This document shows, piece after piece, positions 1 through 6,151 of a DNA stretch of 7,662 nt. The DNA is from Bacillota bacterium (GTDB lineage: Bacteria > Bacillota > Sulfobacillia > RBS10-35 > JAJYVM01). Within the stretch, counting starts at the first letter, position 1. Each line of letters starts with the position of its first letter. The position numbers were made by a program, and so were the translations under genes. Below the pieces are notes generated by a model, which saw nothing but the letters and a program-made list of their open reading frames with translations, was not told the DNA's origin and ran no database searches. The DNA lies in contig JAJYVM010000175.1 in the NCBI GenBank assembly GCA_021792015.1, positions 1 to 7,662 on the forward strand, written 5' to 3'.

Positions 1-1548
1 GGTGGCCTCCTCGAAGTCGGCCGGCCCCATGGCATCCGCCCCGCGCGCGAAGGCGACCCGCTTGGCGCGCGTGACGAGCTCCTCCAGTTCCGCGCACGAG
101 AAGTTGCGCGTCTCCGGCACGATCTCACGCTCCAGAAACGACACCAGCTTCTCGGGGTCGCCCTCCAGCGGCGCCAGGGCGTGCTTGGTGCCCTGCTTCA
201 GCCCGAGGTGCACGCGCAGCACGTCCAGCCGCGCCGCCCCGCCCGGATACAGAAACGGCACCTTGTAGTCGAAGCGCCCCGTGCGCACGAAGGCCTCGTC
301 CAGGTGATCGGGCACGTTGGTCGTGCCCACGACGATGGCCTCGCGGTCCGGCCGCCCCAGCCACTCCAGGAACTGCGAGAACACGCGCTGGCTCTCCTCG
401 CCGGCCGAGTCCCGCATGGCGCCGCTCCTCCGCCCGAAGCGGTCGATCTCGTCGATGAACACCACCGCCGGCGACATCTTGTCCGCCAGCCGCAGCGCGT
501 TGCGCATGTTCTGCCCCGACTCGCCGAACCACTTCGAGTAGATGTTCTCCGTCTGCAGGTGGATGAACGGCAGGCGCACCTCGGTGGCCAGCGCGTTCGC
601 GAACAGCGACTTCCCCGTCCCCGGCGGCCCGAACAGCAGCACGCCCTTGGGCAGCGGCAGCCCAAAGCGCGACGCCCGCTCCTGGTCGCGCAGCACGTTG
701 ATGACGGCGCGCCGCACGAAGGCCTTCACGACCTCGTAGCCGCCGATGTCGGCGAACCCGAACTTCGGGTCGGCGACCTCCAGCACGCCCGACTTGCGCA
801 CCAGGTCGGCCTTGAGCTCCTTCAGCAGCCCCGGCTCGAACGTCCGCGCCGTGTGGTAGGACTCAAGCAGCACGCTCTCCAGCTGGTGCAGGTTGAGCCC
901 CGCCGTCGCCATCACGATCTCGCCGATCTGGCCCGGGCTGGTCTCCACCTCGAGCTCCGCGCCCGTGCGCTGCACGATGGCGCGCCGCTCGGCCGCCGAG
1001 CTGGGATCGACCGTCAGCACCACGACCAGCTCGCGCGTGAAGCCATCGAGGAGGCCGCTGGCGTCGGAGGTCTGCACGAAGATGGTCGAGCCGCGCGCCA
1101 CGATGTCGGCGTCGATGGCCCAGCTGCGCAGCGCGCCCTGCAGCCCCGTCTCCCACTCGCGGTTCTCGGCCAGGTTCTGAATGATGAGGACCGTCTGCCA
1201 CTTGCGCAGGAACGGGTCGACCTCGCGCAGGGCGGCCTTGAGCTGCGCGAGGGCCGCCTGGTCGGTCCCGCCCCCGCCGGCCACGGCCCGCCGCGCCAGG
1301 GGCGTGTCGCCCCCGCTCTTCTGGTACTGGGTCTGCTGCCCGCTCTGGGGGTCGAGCTTGGACAGCCCCTGCCACGGGTCGTAGAGGAAGACGTGCTCCG
1401 CCCCGCGCAGCTCCGACTTCTCGCGCACGGCGTCCTTGAGCTGCTGCATGCGCTTGGGGTCGGTGGTCTCAACGAGCACCACGGAGGAAAAGTTGCTTTG
1501 GCGCTTCAGCAGTCCGCGCTGCAGCCAGGACTCGTCCAGGCCTTCCAG
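1..1548 (-). CDS. Ycf46-type AAA+ ATPase (3' end outside window)
   Basis: This is an AAA+ ATPase that should use ATP hydrolysis to remodel a protein substrate; the substrate is unknown. About 516 residues are visible and the gene runs off the left edge without a stop. The first ~250 residues carry no nucleotide motifs and match the N-terminal region of Ycf46-type proteins, including VFLYDPWQGL. A classic AAA module follows: FADIGGY, Walker A GPPGTGKS near 307-314, YSKWFGESGQN, Walker B VVFIDEID with D366/E367, and a second region of homology (GTTNVPDHLDEAF) with two candidate Arg fingers in VRTGRFD (about 422 and 425). The visible length fits the family's usual ~500 residues, so little is missing. 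No ATG, GTG or TTG lies in frame between the TAA at 1621-1623 and codon 1482, by which point conserved sequence would be lost. CTG at 1548 follows GGAGGGG at ideal spacing, so I chose it. It is the last gene of the DUF1257/DUF2997 operon. The ATPase call is sure, the Ycf46 subtype likely, the start moderate. Confidence 0.9.
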   Translation of the reverse strand, partial: MEGLDESWLQRGLLKRQSNFSSVVLVETTDPKRMQQLKDAVREKSELRGAEHVFLYDPWQGLSKLDPQSGQQTQYQKSGGDTPLARRAVAGGGGTDQAALAQLKAALREVDPFLRKWQTVLIIQNLAENREWETGLQGALRSWAIDADIVARGSTIFVQTSDASGLLDGFTRELVVVLTVDPSSAAERRAIVQRTGAELEVETSPGQIGEIVMATAGLNLHQLESVLLESYHTARTFEPGLLKELKADLVRKSGVLEVADPKFGFADIGGYEVVKAFVRRAVINVLRDQERASRFGLPLPKGVLLFGPPGTGKSLFANALATEVRLPFIHLQTENIYSKWFGESGQNMRNALRLADKMSPAVVFIDEIDRFGRRSGAMRDSAGEESQRVFSQFLEWLGRPDREAIVVGTTNVPDHLDEAFVRTGRFDYKVPFLYPGGAARLDVLRVHLGLKQGTKHALAPLEGDPEKLVSFLEREIVPETRNFSCAELEELVTRAKRVAFARGADAMGPADFEEAT

Positions 1549-1554
1549 GTCGGT

Positions 1555-1561
1555 CCCCTCC
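1555..1561 (-). promoter_or_regulatory. Strong Shine-Dalgarno for a CTG start
   Basis: On the minus strand this reads GGAGGGG. From the end of the GGAGG core to the CTG at 1548 there are 8 nt, the optimal distance. No standard start codon lies at a usable distance, so this site decides the proposed CTG start of the AAA+ ATPase. Confidence 0.6.
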
Positions 1562-1578
1562 GAAATGCGGCTCTGCGA

Positions 1579-1602
1579 CGGGGCGCGCGTACGCGCGCCC
1601 CG
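1579..1602. repeat. Perfect 24-bp GC palindrome between two operon genes
   Basis: Each half is the exact reverse complement of the other around a central GTAC. As mRNA it gives a 10-bp, almost all-GC stem with a four-base loop. It begins 18 nt after the stop of the 68-residue gene and ends 17 nt before the Shine-Dalgarno of the AAA+ gene. No T-run follows it on either strand, so it is not a standard intrinsic terminator. The inner 16 bases alternate purine and pyrimidine, a pattern prone to Z-DNA. It may act as an mRNA stabiliser, a translational control hairpin or a dimeric protein site; the role is unknown. Confidence 0.7.
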
Positions 1603-1620
1603 ACCAAACCCGCCCTCAAG

Positions 1621-1827
1621 TTAGCCGCACGGGGAATGGAAGAGGAGCTCGGCCTTCAGGCCGAAGCGGGCCAGCGCCTGCACGAGCCGCTCGGCGTCGC
1701 CGTCGCCGTAGTGCTCCATGATGTCGAGCCCACCGTCGCGCAGGGCGACCTCCAACAACCGGCGCGGGCGCTCGGCGGCCAGCCGCGCCTGCCAGCGGCC
1801 CGCGTCCTGCTGCGCCTCAGTGGCCAT
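1621..1827 (-). CDS. Unrecognised 68-residue protein between DUF2997 and AAA+ genes
   Basis: This small soluble protein matches no family I can name. It starts MATEAQQDAG and ends with SPCG. The N-terminal half looks helical and charged (about 5-30). The C-terminal half looks like strand-helix-strand: LDIMEHYG (34-41), DAERLVQALARFG (44-56) and LKAELLFH (57-64). Residues 45-57 resemble residues 31-43 of the DUF2997 protein just upstream (8 of 13 identical, plus a D/E exchange), hinting at a shared fold or old duplication. Its ATG lies inside the upstream gene (11-nt overlap) and it lacks a clear Shine-Dalgarno, so translation is probably coupled. It ends in TAA, in the same frame as the AAA+ gene. 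Amino-acid-like composition, in contrast with the Arg/Pro-rich shadow frames, supports it as real. It could be an adaptor or substrate of the ATPase (inference). Confidence 0.72.
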   Translation of the reverse strand: MATEAQQDAGRWQARLAAERPRRLLEVALRDGGLDIMEHYGDGDAERLVQALARFGLKAELLFHSPCG

Positions 1828-2047
1828 CGCGGGCACGCACCGGCTCGCCCTCGGGCAGGCCCGCCTCCAGGCGCTGCTGCTCGATGGGCTTGGGGCGCAC
1901 GGCGCCGGCGCTGACCTGCAGGCCAAGCCGCGCCAGAACCTTCGCCAGGCGGTCGGCCTCGTCGAAGCACGCCTCGCCGAGAAAGCCGGTGAAGTCGGTG
2001 GTGATGTTGCCGCGCTTGTCGACCTTGATCTCGATGGACTGGCCCAA
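1817..2047 (-). CDS. DUF2997 family protein
   Basis: This is a 76-residue protein of the DUF2997 family, for which no biochemical role is established. The family core is visible: IEIKVDKRGNITTDFTGF (strand pair, about 5-22), GEACFDEADRLAKVLARLG (helix with a conserved-type Cys at 27, about 24-42), and LQVSAGAVRPKP (strand, 43-54). A ~20-residue polar tail follows. The start is TTG at 2047, supported by GGAGGAG at 2056-2062 with an 8-nt spacer. No ATG fits. It lies 33 nt after the DUF1257 gene and overlaps the next gene by 11 nt. From memory, DUF2997 and DUF1257 genes are often neighbours, which supports both calls. Family assignment rests on pattern recognition, not a search. Confidence 0.85.
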   Translation of the reverse strand: MGQSIEIKVDKRGNITTDFTGFLGEACFDEADRLAKVLARLGLQVSAGAVRPKPIEQQRLEAGLPEGEPVRARDGH

Positions 2048-2055
2048 AGGCAGGG

Positions 2056-2062
2056 CTCCTCC
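2056..2062 (-). promoter_or_regulatory. Shine-Dalgarno deciding the TTG start of the DUF2997 gene
   Basis: The minus strand reads GGAGGAG, with 8 nt to the TTG at 2047. It fixes the start of a short gene that has no ATG in a suitable place. Confidence 0.7.
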
Positions 2063-2080
2063 CCGAATACCGCCTCGCCG

Positions 2081-2515
2081 CTAGAGGACGCCGCGCACGA
2101 CCACGCGGCGCGCCTCGCCGGACCCGGTCTCCTCCAGGTCCACCTCGTAGTGCATCTCCTGCAGGGCGCGGGCGACGGCGACACTGGTGTAGTTCTGCAC
2201 GATCTCGCCCGTCAGCCCCTGCAGCAGCTCTGGGGACTTGCCGTAGGCGTCGTAGAGAAAGCTCAGCTCACCGGTCTTGCGGTCGATCTTGATGCCGATG
2301 CCCTGGCGAAACTCCGGGAAGCTGACGGCCAGATCGCAGCGGACCTGCCGGCCGAACACGTCGGTCACGGTCTGCGAGAGCCGGCCCCCGTGCGCCTCCG
2401 CGACGGCCTGCGCCGCCTGCTGGAGGATCTCCCAGGCGGGATCCTCCTCGAGCCGACCGCCGCCGGCGACGTGGCGGAAGCAGATCTGCGTCGCGTAGGA
2501 GGACACGTGGCTCAT
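2081..2515 (-). CDS. DUF1257 (Ycf35-like) protein
   Basis: This 144-residue soluble protein belongs to the DUF1257 family, also known from plastid and cyanobacterial Ycf35; its function is not established. The start MSHVSSYATQI matches the family's usual MSHFSxxxTQI opening. A helix follows (DPAWEILQQAAQAVAEAHGG, 25-44), then the central strands GIGIKIDRKTGELSFLYDAYG (72-92), and a C-terminal helix-strand unit in which LTGEIVQNYTSVAVARALQ (101-119) precedes MHYEVDLEE. Length is normal for the family. The ATG at 2515 has AAGGGG about 10 nt upstream and overlaps (ATGA) the stop of a tiny 10-codon frame. It lies 64 nt after the membrane coiled-coil gene and 33 nt before the DUF2997 gene. The DUF1257-DUF2997-AAA order suggests the three proteins work together, possibly with the small proteins regulating or feeding the ATPase (inference). 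Confidence 0.88.
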   Translation of the reverse strand: MSHVSSYATQICFRHVAGGGRLEEDPAWEILQQAAQAVAEAHGGRLSQTVTDVFGRQVRCDLAVSFPEFRQGIGIKIDRKTGELSFLYDAYGKSPELLQGLTGEIVQNYTSVAVARALQEMHYEVDLEETGSGEARRVVVRGVL

Positions 2516-2579
2516 GGGCGGCCATCCCCTTCCCCGCTGCTCATCGTTCCCGTGCGGCGCCTGGCGGCCGCCGCCTGCC

Positions 2580-3428
2580 TCAGTCGAGCGGGATCCGCTG
2601 GCGCAGGAACGCCGTGCGCTCCCGCTGCCACTGGTCCAGCTCCGCCTGCAGGCGCGCCACCTCGCGCTCCTCGTCGCCGCGCCGCCGGCGGACGGCCTCC
2701 AGGCCGAAATCCGCGGCGGGCTTGGCGTCCGGTGCCGGCTGGGCGGGCTTCTCCACCCGGTCGGTCTCCAACTCCTGCAGGCGGATCAGCGCGATCTGCA
2801 CCCGCAGGGAGTCGCGCCGCTCGTCGGCGGCATCGCGCAGGGCCGTCTCCAGCTCGCGCCGCCGGCCGGCGAGGGAGCCGCCCTCCGCGCCCTGCACCTC
2901 GGCGCGCCACTCGTCGACCTTCAGGGCCCGGATGCGGGCCAGCCCGCCCGCGCCCTGCCAGGCCTCGACCTCGTGGCGCAGCCGGGCGGCCTCGCCGTCG
3001 CGGCTGAAGGGCGTGGGACCGGCGCTCGGCGGCGGGGCGCTGGCCCGGCTGCGCCGCTCCAGGTCCCGGCTCTGCCAGATCAGCCGGTCCAGGTCGTCCC
3101 GCCGCTTCTGCAGATCGCGCCGCAGCTGACGGATGATCCCATCGTACGCGGCAAGCTTGCGGCGGCGCCAGACCTCGAGCGTGCCCACGGCCACGCAGAG
3201 AAAGACGGGGATCGCCACGCCCAGGGTCCACATCAGCGCGGCCCAGCCGAAGGCGACGCGAAAGCCGACGAGCACGACCGCGGCCACGAACACAAGGCTG
3301 CCGGCGCCCTCGAGGGTCAGGGTCCGCCGGCTCTTGGCCGTATGCCGAAAGCGGGTAAGGATGTAGTCCCCGGCGAGAATCAGGCCGAGCAGAACCCCCG
3401 CACCCGCCCAAAACAAATACTCTACCAA
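2580..3428 (-). CDS. Membrane protein with long charged coiled-coil tail
   Basis: I do not recognise a family for this 282-residue protein. Three hydrophobic helices lie near the N-terminus: about 4-22 (FWAGAGVLLGLILAGDYIL), 43-60 and 62-84. An Arg-rich segment, WRRRK (87-91), then marks the likely cytoplasmic side. The rest is soluble. Residues 92-130 and 148-225 are heptad-like and rich in Arg, Glu, Leu and Gln, split by a Pro/Ser linker (131-142). A second Pro/Ala linker (227-238) leads to a last helix (242-276). There is no enzyme motif. The start is TTG at 3428, with AGGGTGA 6 nt upstream. It is the first gene after the extended -10 promoter and the likely leader of the operon holding DUF1257, DUF2997 and the AAA+ ATPase. 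It may tether that machinery to the membrane, or be its target (inference). Confidence 0.85.
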   Translation of the reverse strand: MVEYLFWAGAGVLLGLILAGDYILTRFRHTAKSRRTLTLEGAGSLVFVAAVVLVGFRVAFGWAALMWTLGVAIPVFLCVAVGTLEVWRRRKLAAYDGIIRQLRRDLQKRRDDLDRLIWQSRDLERRSRASAPPPSAGPTPFSRDGEAARLRHEVEAWQGAGGLARIRALKVDEWRAEVQGAEGGSLAGRRRELETALRDAADERRDSLRVQIALIRLQELETDRVEKPAQPAPDAKPAADFGLEAVRRRRGDEEREVARLQAELDQWQRERTAFLRQRIPLD

Positions 3429-3466
3429 GGCGGCTCACCCTGGCCCGGGCCCCACGGCCCCGTTGT

Positions 3467-3482
3467 TGTACGCATTATACCA
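3467..3482 (-). promoter_or_regulatory. Extended -10 promoter of the DUF1257/AAA+ operon
   Basis: The minus strand reads TGGTATAATGCGTACA: a perfect TATAAT (3479-3474) preceded by TGn, the sigma-A/sigma-70 extended -10 element. Transcription would start near A3467, leaving a leader of about 39 nt before the TTG at 3428. No good -35 box lies 17-18 bp upstream, where the sequence is G-rich, which is acceptable for extended -10 promoters. The element overlaps the TAA stop of the nitrilase-family gene. AT-rich perfect matches are rare in this GC-rich DNA, which adds weight. Confidence 0.65.
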
Positions 3483-4440
3483 CCGGAGGGACCGGATCCC
3501 GCCGTCCGGACGGACACTCCGCCCCATACAGGTGGCCCAGATCCCGCAGCAGATCCGGAGTTGCACCCGGGGCGGGGCCCGGTCGCGGCAGCTCGGCCAC
3601 GGCCACCCCCTCGGCGTCGGGGTCGGCGACCTCGGCCAGAACCCCGCTGCCGTCCGCCGTCGCCGCCAACGGCGCATAGCATGCGCTTGCACCCGTGACC
3701 CGGATCCCCGCGAGCTCGCCGAAGAGGCAGGCGTTCAGCACCGGCAGGCCGCTGTCCTGCGCGCGCGCCCAGGCGCCGCGCCGCTTCTTCCATACGTTAT
3801 ACGTATCGGGATCGGCGCTTGGGACGGCCGCGACCTCCGCCCCGAGGGCACGGGCCACGCGGAACGTCTCGAAGTAGGTTGCGTCCATGCAGACGGGCAC
3901 GGCCAGACGCCCGTGCCCCGTCGGCCAGACGGCGAGGTCCTCCCCCGCGGCGATCCCCCACGCCGCCTCGTAGGGAAAGAGGTGGATCTTCGGCTGGACG
4001 CCCAGCAGGGCGCCGTCCGGGCCGAAGACGTGGGCCAGGTTGTAGACCCTGCCCGCCCTGGGCAGCAGGGCCGTGCCGGCCACGATGGTGACGCGGTGGC
4101 GGGCCGCCAGCCGGGAGAAGGCCGTGAGGTACACCCGCGCCACGTAGGGCCCGGCGAAGGCGAAGACGTCGGCGACGGACACCCCGCTGGGCGGGCCCTT
4201 GGCCTCGAAGCCCGGCAGCATGCCCAGCAGGCCGGTCGCCGTGTCCTCCGGGAAGACGATCAGCCCGGCGCCGCGGTCGACGGCGAGCTGGCAGAGGCGG
4301 CTGACCTGCGCGGCGAACGCGTCGCCGCTGCGGTGGGCCTGGAGCCGCATCTGCACCACGGCCGCCTTCGTCCCGCCCGTCCCCGTCCCCGGCGGCAGGC
4401 GGCCGACGCGCGCGCGCAGCGTCAGGATCGCCTTCACCAT
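3475..4440 (-). CDS. Carbon-nitrogen hydrolase (nitrilase superfamily)
   Basis: This 321-residue enzyme should hydrolyse a non-peptide C-N bond, such as an amide or nitrile, in the cytoplasm; the substrate cannot be read from sequence. The catalytic triad is visible: E65 in IVFPEDT, K151 in QPKIHLF and C184 in VPVCMDATYFE. E158 in FPYEAAWG fits the second structural Glu. The first strand is KAAVVQM (25-31). The first ~24 residues are a Gly/Pro-rich extension, so translation could begin later, for example at GTG codon 28. The C-terminal ~35 residues are also Pro-rich. The ATG at 4440 lies inside the end of the half-nitrilase gene (7-nt overlap) and has only a weak TGGGG upstream, so it is probably translationally coupled. 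With the MFS transporter two genes upstream, it may act on an imported compound (inference). The superfamily is sure; the branch is not. Confidence 0.9.
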   Translation of the reverse strand: MVKAILTLRARVGRLPPGTGTGGTKAAVVQMRLQAHRSGDAFAAQVSRLCQLAVDRGAGLIVFPEDTATGLLGMLPGFEAKGPPSGVSVADVFAFAGPYVARVYLTAFSRLAARHRVTIVAGTALLPRAGRVYNLAHVFGPDGALLGVQPKIHLFPYEAAWGIAAGEDLAVWPTGHGRLAVPVCMDATYFETFRVARALGAEVAAVPSADPDTYNVWKKRRGAWARAQDSGLPVLNACLFGELAGIRVTGASACYAPLAATADGSGVLAEVADPDAEGVAVAELPRPGPAPGATPDLLRDLGHLYGAECPSGRRDPVPPVV

Positions 4441-4892
4441 GGGAGGTGCCCCAGGTAGAAGTCCGGGCGGAGGAAGCGGCGGAAGGTGTCCGGCAGCGCG
4501 TCGCGGTCGAGGTCGGCCTCGGTGCCGAGGAGGCCGGATCCGTCGGGGGTCAGCTCGCAGGGGGCGAGGATGCGGGGGTTGGCCGGCGCGGCCTCGATCC
4601 CATAGAGCTGGCTCTGCTGGATCAGGTTCCAGGGCCCCGCGAGCTGGTCCCACCGGTTCACCGCGGGGCGGGGCAGAAAGCAGATGATGTGGGCGCCCCG
4701 CAGCTGAAGAAGGCGTGCCGCCTCGGGCAGCCAGCAGTCCTCGCCCACGAGCAGGCCGACCTGAAAGCCCTCCACCTCGAGGAGGTGGCGGTCTCCCGGC
4801 TTCAGCCGCCCCGAGCGCGCGGTGAGGCCACCCCGCGTGAGGACGGCGTCAGCGCCCAGCGCCGCGGACATGGCGGCCACGGCGGCCCTCAC
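4434..4892 (-). CDS. C-terminal half of a carbon-nitrogen hydrolase as a stand-alone gene
   Basis: This 152-residue protein matches only the second half of the nitrilase fold. The Cys motif VGEDCWLPEAARLLQLRGAHI (C at 53, E at 57) is followed by NRWDQLAGPWNLIQQSQLYGIEA and the typical end strand region ILAPCELTPDGSGLLGTEADLD. The catalytic Glu and Lys that normally precede the Cys by over 100 and about 30-40 residues have no counterpart: the sequence begins with a short Ala-rich helix and RLKPGDRHLLEV. The same frame stays open far upstream through the MFS gene, but there it reads as Arg/Pro-rich shadow. The start chosen is GTG at 4892, which overlaps the MFS stop (GTGA) and has GGAAGGTG 8 nt upstream; ATG at 4871 is the alternative. 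Its end overlaps the full hydrolase by 7 nt. These tidy junctions argue for a working gene, perhaps a partner of the full enzyme, rather than a decaying fragment. Confidence 0.78.
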   Translation of the reverse strand: MRAAVAAMSAALGADAVLTRGGLTARSGRLKPGDRHLLEVEGFQVGLLVGEDCWLPEAARLLQLRGAHIICFLPRPAVNRWDQLAGPWNLIQQSQLYGIEAAPANPRILAPCELTPDGSGLLGTEADLDRDALPDTFRRFLRPDFYLGHLPW

Positions 4893-6151
4893 CGAACCCG
4901 CACCTTCCAGATCAGCAGCGATGCCGCCAGCGCGTACGCCAGCGTCATCACGAAGACGATCTGGTAGCCGAGGTTCGGGGCGGCGGCGTTGAAGTGGCTG
5001 ACGACAAGGCCCCCGATCCCCGGGGCCAGGGCCTGGGGCAGGGTGATGGCCACGCTCCAGATGCCGAAGTCCTTGGCCGCCGAGGCAGTCCCGCCGCCCG
5101 GCAGCACGTCCACGGCCAGGGCCCAATCCACGCTCGTGAAGGCGCCGTAGCCCAGCCCGAACACCACCCCGAGGGCCAGCACGACGGGGAGGCTGTGCAC
5201 CACGAGGAACCCGGCGGCCACAAGGCCCATCAGCAGGCCGGCACCGCACACCAGGGCACGGCGGCCGAAGCGGTCGGAGAGGGTGCCGGCCTTCAGGGCG
5301 ACGGCGGCGGCGACGGCCACGGTGAGGCCGCTGACCTCGGTGGTCGCCAGCACGTAGTTGCGCACGGCCAGCACGTCCTTGAGGTAGAGCTCCAAAAAGG
5401 CCAGCACGGTGTAAAAGGCCAGCATCACCAGGGCGCGCGTGGCAAAGACCAGCCAGAAGTCCCCATGGTCGCGGAAGGGCACCCAGAACGGGGCGCGGGT
5501 GGGCGGGGCATCGCGCTCGGGCACCCGCACCAGGGTGACCACGGTGCCGAGGGCGATCACCAGGATCAGCCAGCCGTAGAACGGCTGCGTGCGCCCCGGG
5601 TGGACGAAGATCGCGGCCAGGCCCAGGCTGCAGATCGTGCCCAGCATGGACATGAGGCCCATGTACCCCGAGGCGGTGCCGCGGCTGCCCTCCGGCACGA
5701 GGTCGGGGATCAGGGCCTGGTACGGGGCGATGGTGACGTTGCTGGCCAGCTCCAGCAGCACGAAGGCGACGACCAGGGCGGGGTAGCCGGTCGCGAAGGC
5801 CATGACGGCCAGGGCGATGATCAGGGCGGCGTTGCCGAAGAGGAAATACGGGCGGCGGCGCCCGGCGACCCACGGGCCCAGGCGCCTGGCCAGGGCGTGC
5901 TGGCCGACCGTGCGGTCCGAGAGGGCCCCCGACAGCGGGTGCACGACAAGGGCCGTGAGTGCGCCGGCGGCGGTGAGCAGGCCGACGTCGGCGGGGGCAC
6001 GGGCCGCCGGCACGAAGCGGAGGACCTCGGTCGGCAGCAGCACGGTGAGCATCGAGGCCCAGAGGAAGTTCGTCGAGAACCAGTAGGCGGCCAGGGCCAG
6101 CTGCCGGCTCGGCCGCCAGGTCGCGGGGACCGCCCTCGGCACGATCTCCAC
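4889..6151 (-). CDS. MFS transporter, GPH/SLC45-like
   Basis: This 420-residue inner-membrane transporter has about 12 hydrophobic helices and belongs to the major facilitator superfamily. The loop after helix 2 reads HPLSGALSDR (71-80), followed by GRRRPYFLFG (97-106), a signature shared with GPH and SLC45-type sugar symporters. The equivalent loop in the second half is GTLSDRFGRR (289-298). The stretch VDWALAVDVLPGGG...AAKDFGIWSVAITLPQALAP (341-377) is also typical of this branch. The substrate is unknown; sugars are common in the group, but the neighbouring hydrolases suggest a nitrogen compound as an alternative (inference). The start is GTG at 6151 with AGGGTGA 6 nt upstream, 14 nt after the YchF-like gene. 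It overlaps the half-nitrilase gene by 4 nt, so transport and hydrolysis genes are probably expressed together. Confidence 0.92.
   Translation of the reverse strand: MEIVPRAVPATWRPSRQLALAAYWFSTNFLWASMLTVLLPTEVLRFVPAARAPADVGLLTAAGALTALVVHPLSGALSDRTVGQHALARRLGPWVAGRRRPYFLFGNAALIIALAVMAFATGYPALVVAFVLLELASNVTIAPYQALIPDLVPEGSRGTASGYMGLMSMLGTICSLGLAAIFVHPGRTQPFYGWLILVIALGTVVTLVRVPERDAPPTRAPFWVPFRDHGDFWLVFATRALVMLAFYTVLAFLELYLKDVLAVRNYVLATTEVSGLTVAVAAAVALKAGTLSDRFGRRALVCGAGLLMGLVAAGFLVVHSLPVVLALGVVFGLGYGAFTSVDWALAVDVLPGGGTASAAKDFGIWSVAITLPQALAPGIGGLVVSHFNAAAPNLGYQIVFVMTLAYALAASLLIWKVRVR

Noticed and set aside
1579..1602. The palindrome as an intrinsic terminator
   Set aside because: It has no run of T after the stem on either strand, and it lies inside an operon just before a ribosome site.
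1..1827. A read-through fusion of the 68-residue protein with the AAA+ ATPase, which share a frame across one TAA
   Set aside because: The 24 codons after the TAA include the palindrome and a Shine-Dalgarno sequence and look like an intergenic leader. No recoding signal is evident.
181..1914. A 577-codon plus-strand open frame opposite the AAA+ gene
   Set aside because: Its translation is rich in Arg, Pro, His, Gln and Leu with no motif, while the minus strand encodes a clear AAA+ ATPase. Long antisense frames are expected at this GC content.
2563..2572. Ten-bp palindrome GGCGGCCGCC between the coiled-coil and DUF1257 genes
   Set aside because: Short GC-only palindromes are common in this composition, and there is no T-run or other support.
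2514..3698. A 394-codon plus-strand open frame opposite the coiled-coil gene
   Set aside because: It crosses the promoter and the hydrolase end and becomes Arg/Pro-rich. The opposite strand has a coherent membrane and coiled-coil protein with a good ribosome site.
3792..3806. Inverted repeat ATACGT-TAT-ACGTAT
   Set aside because: It lies within the hydrolase coding sequence, where it reads as the normal codons DTYNV. It has no flanking promoter or gene boundary, so chance is the simplest explanation.
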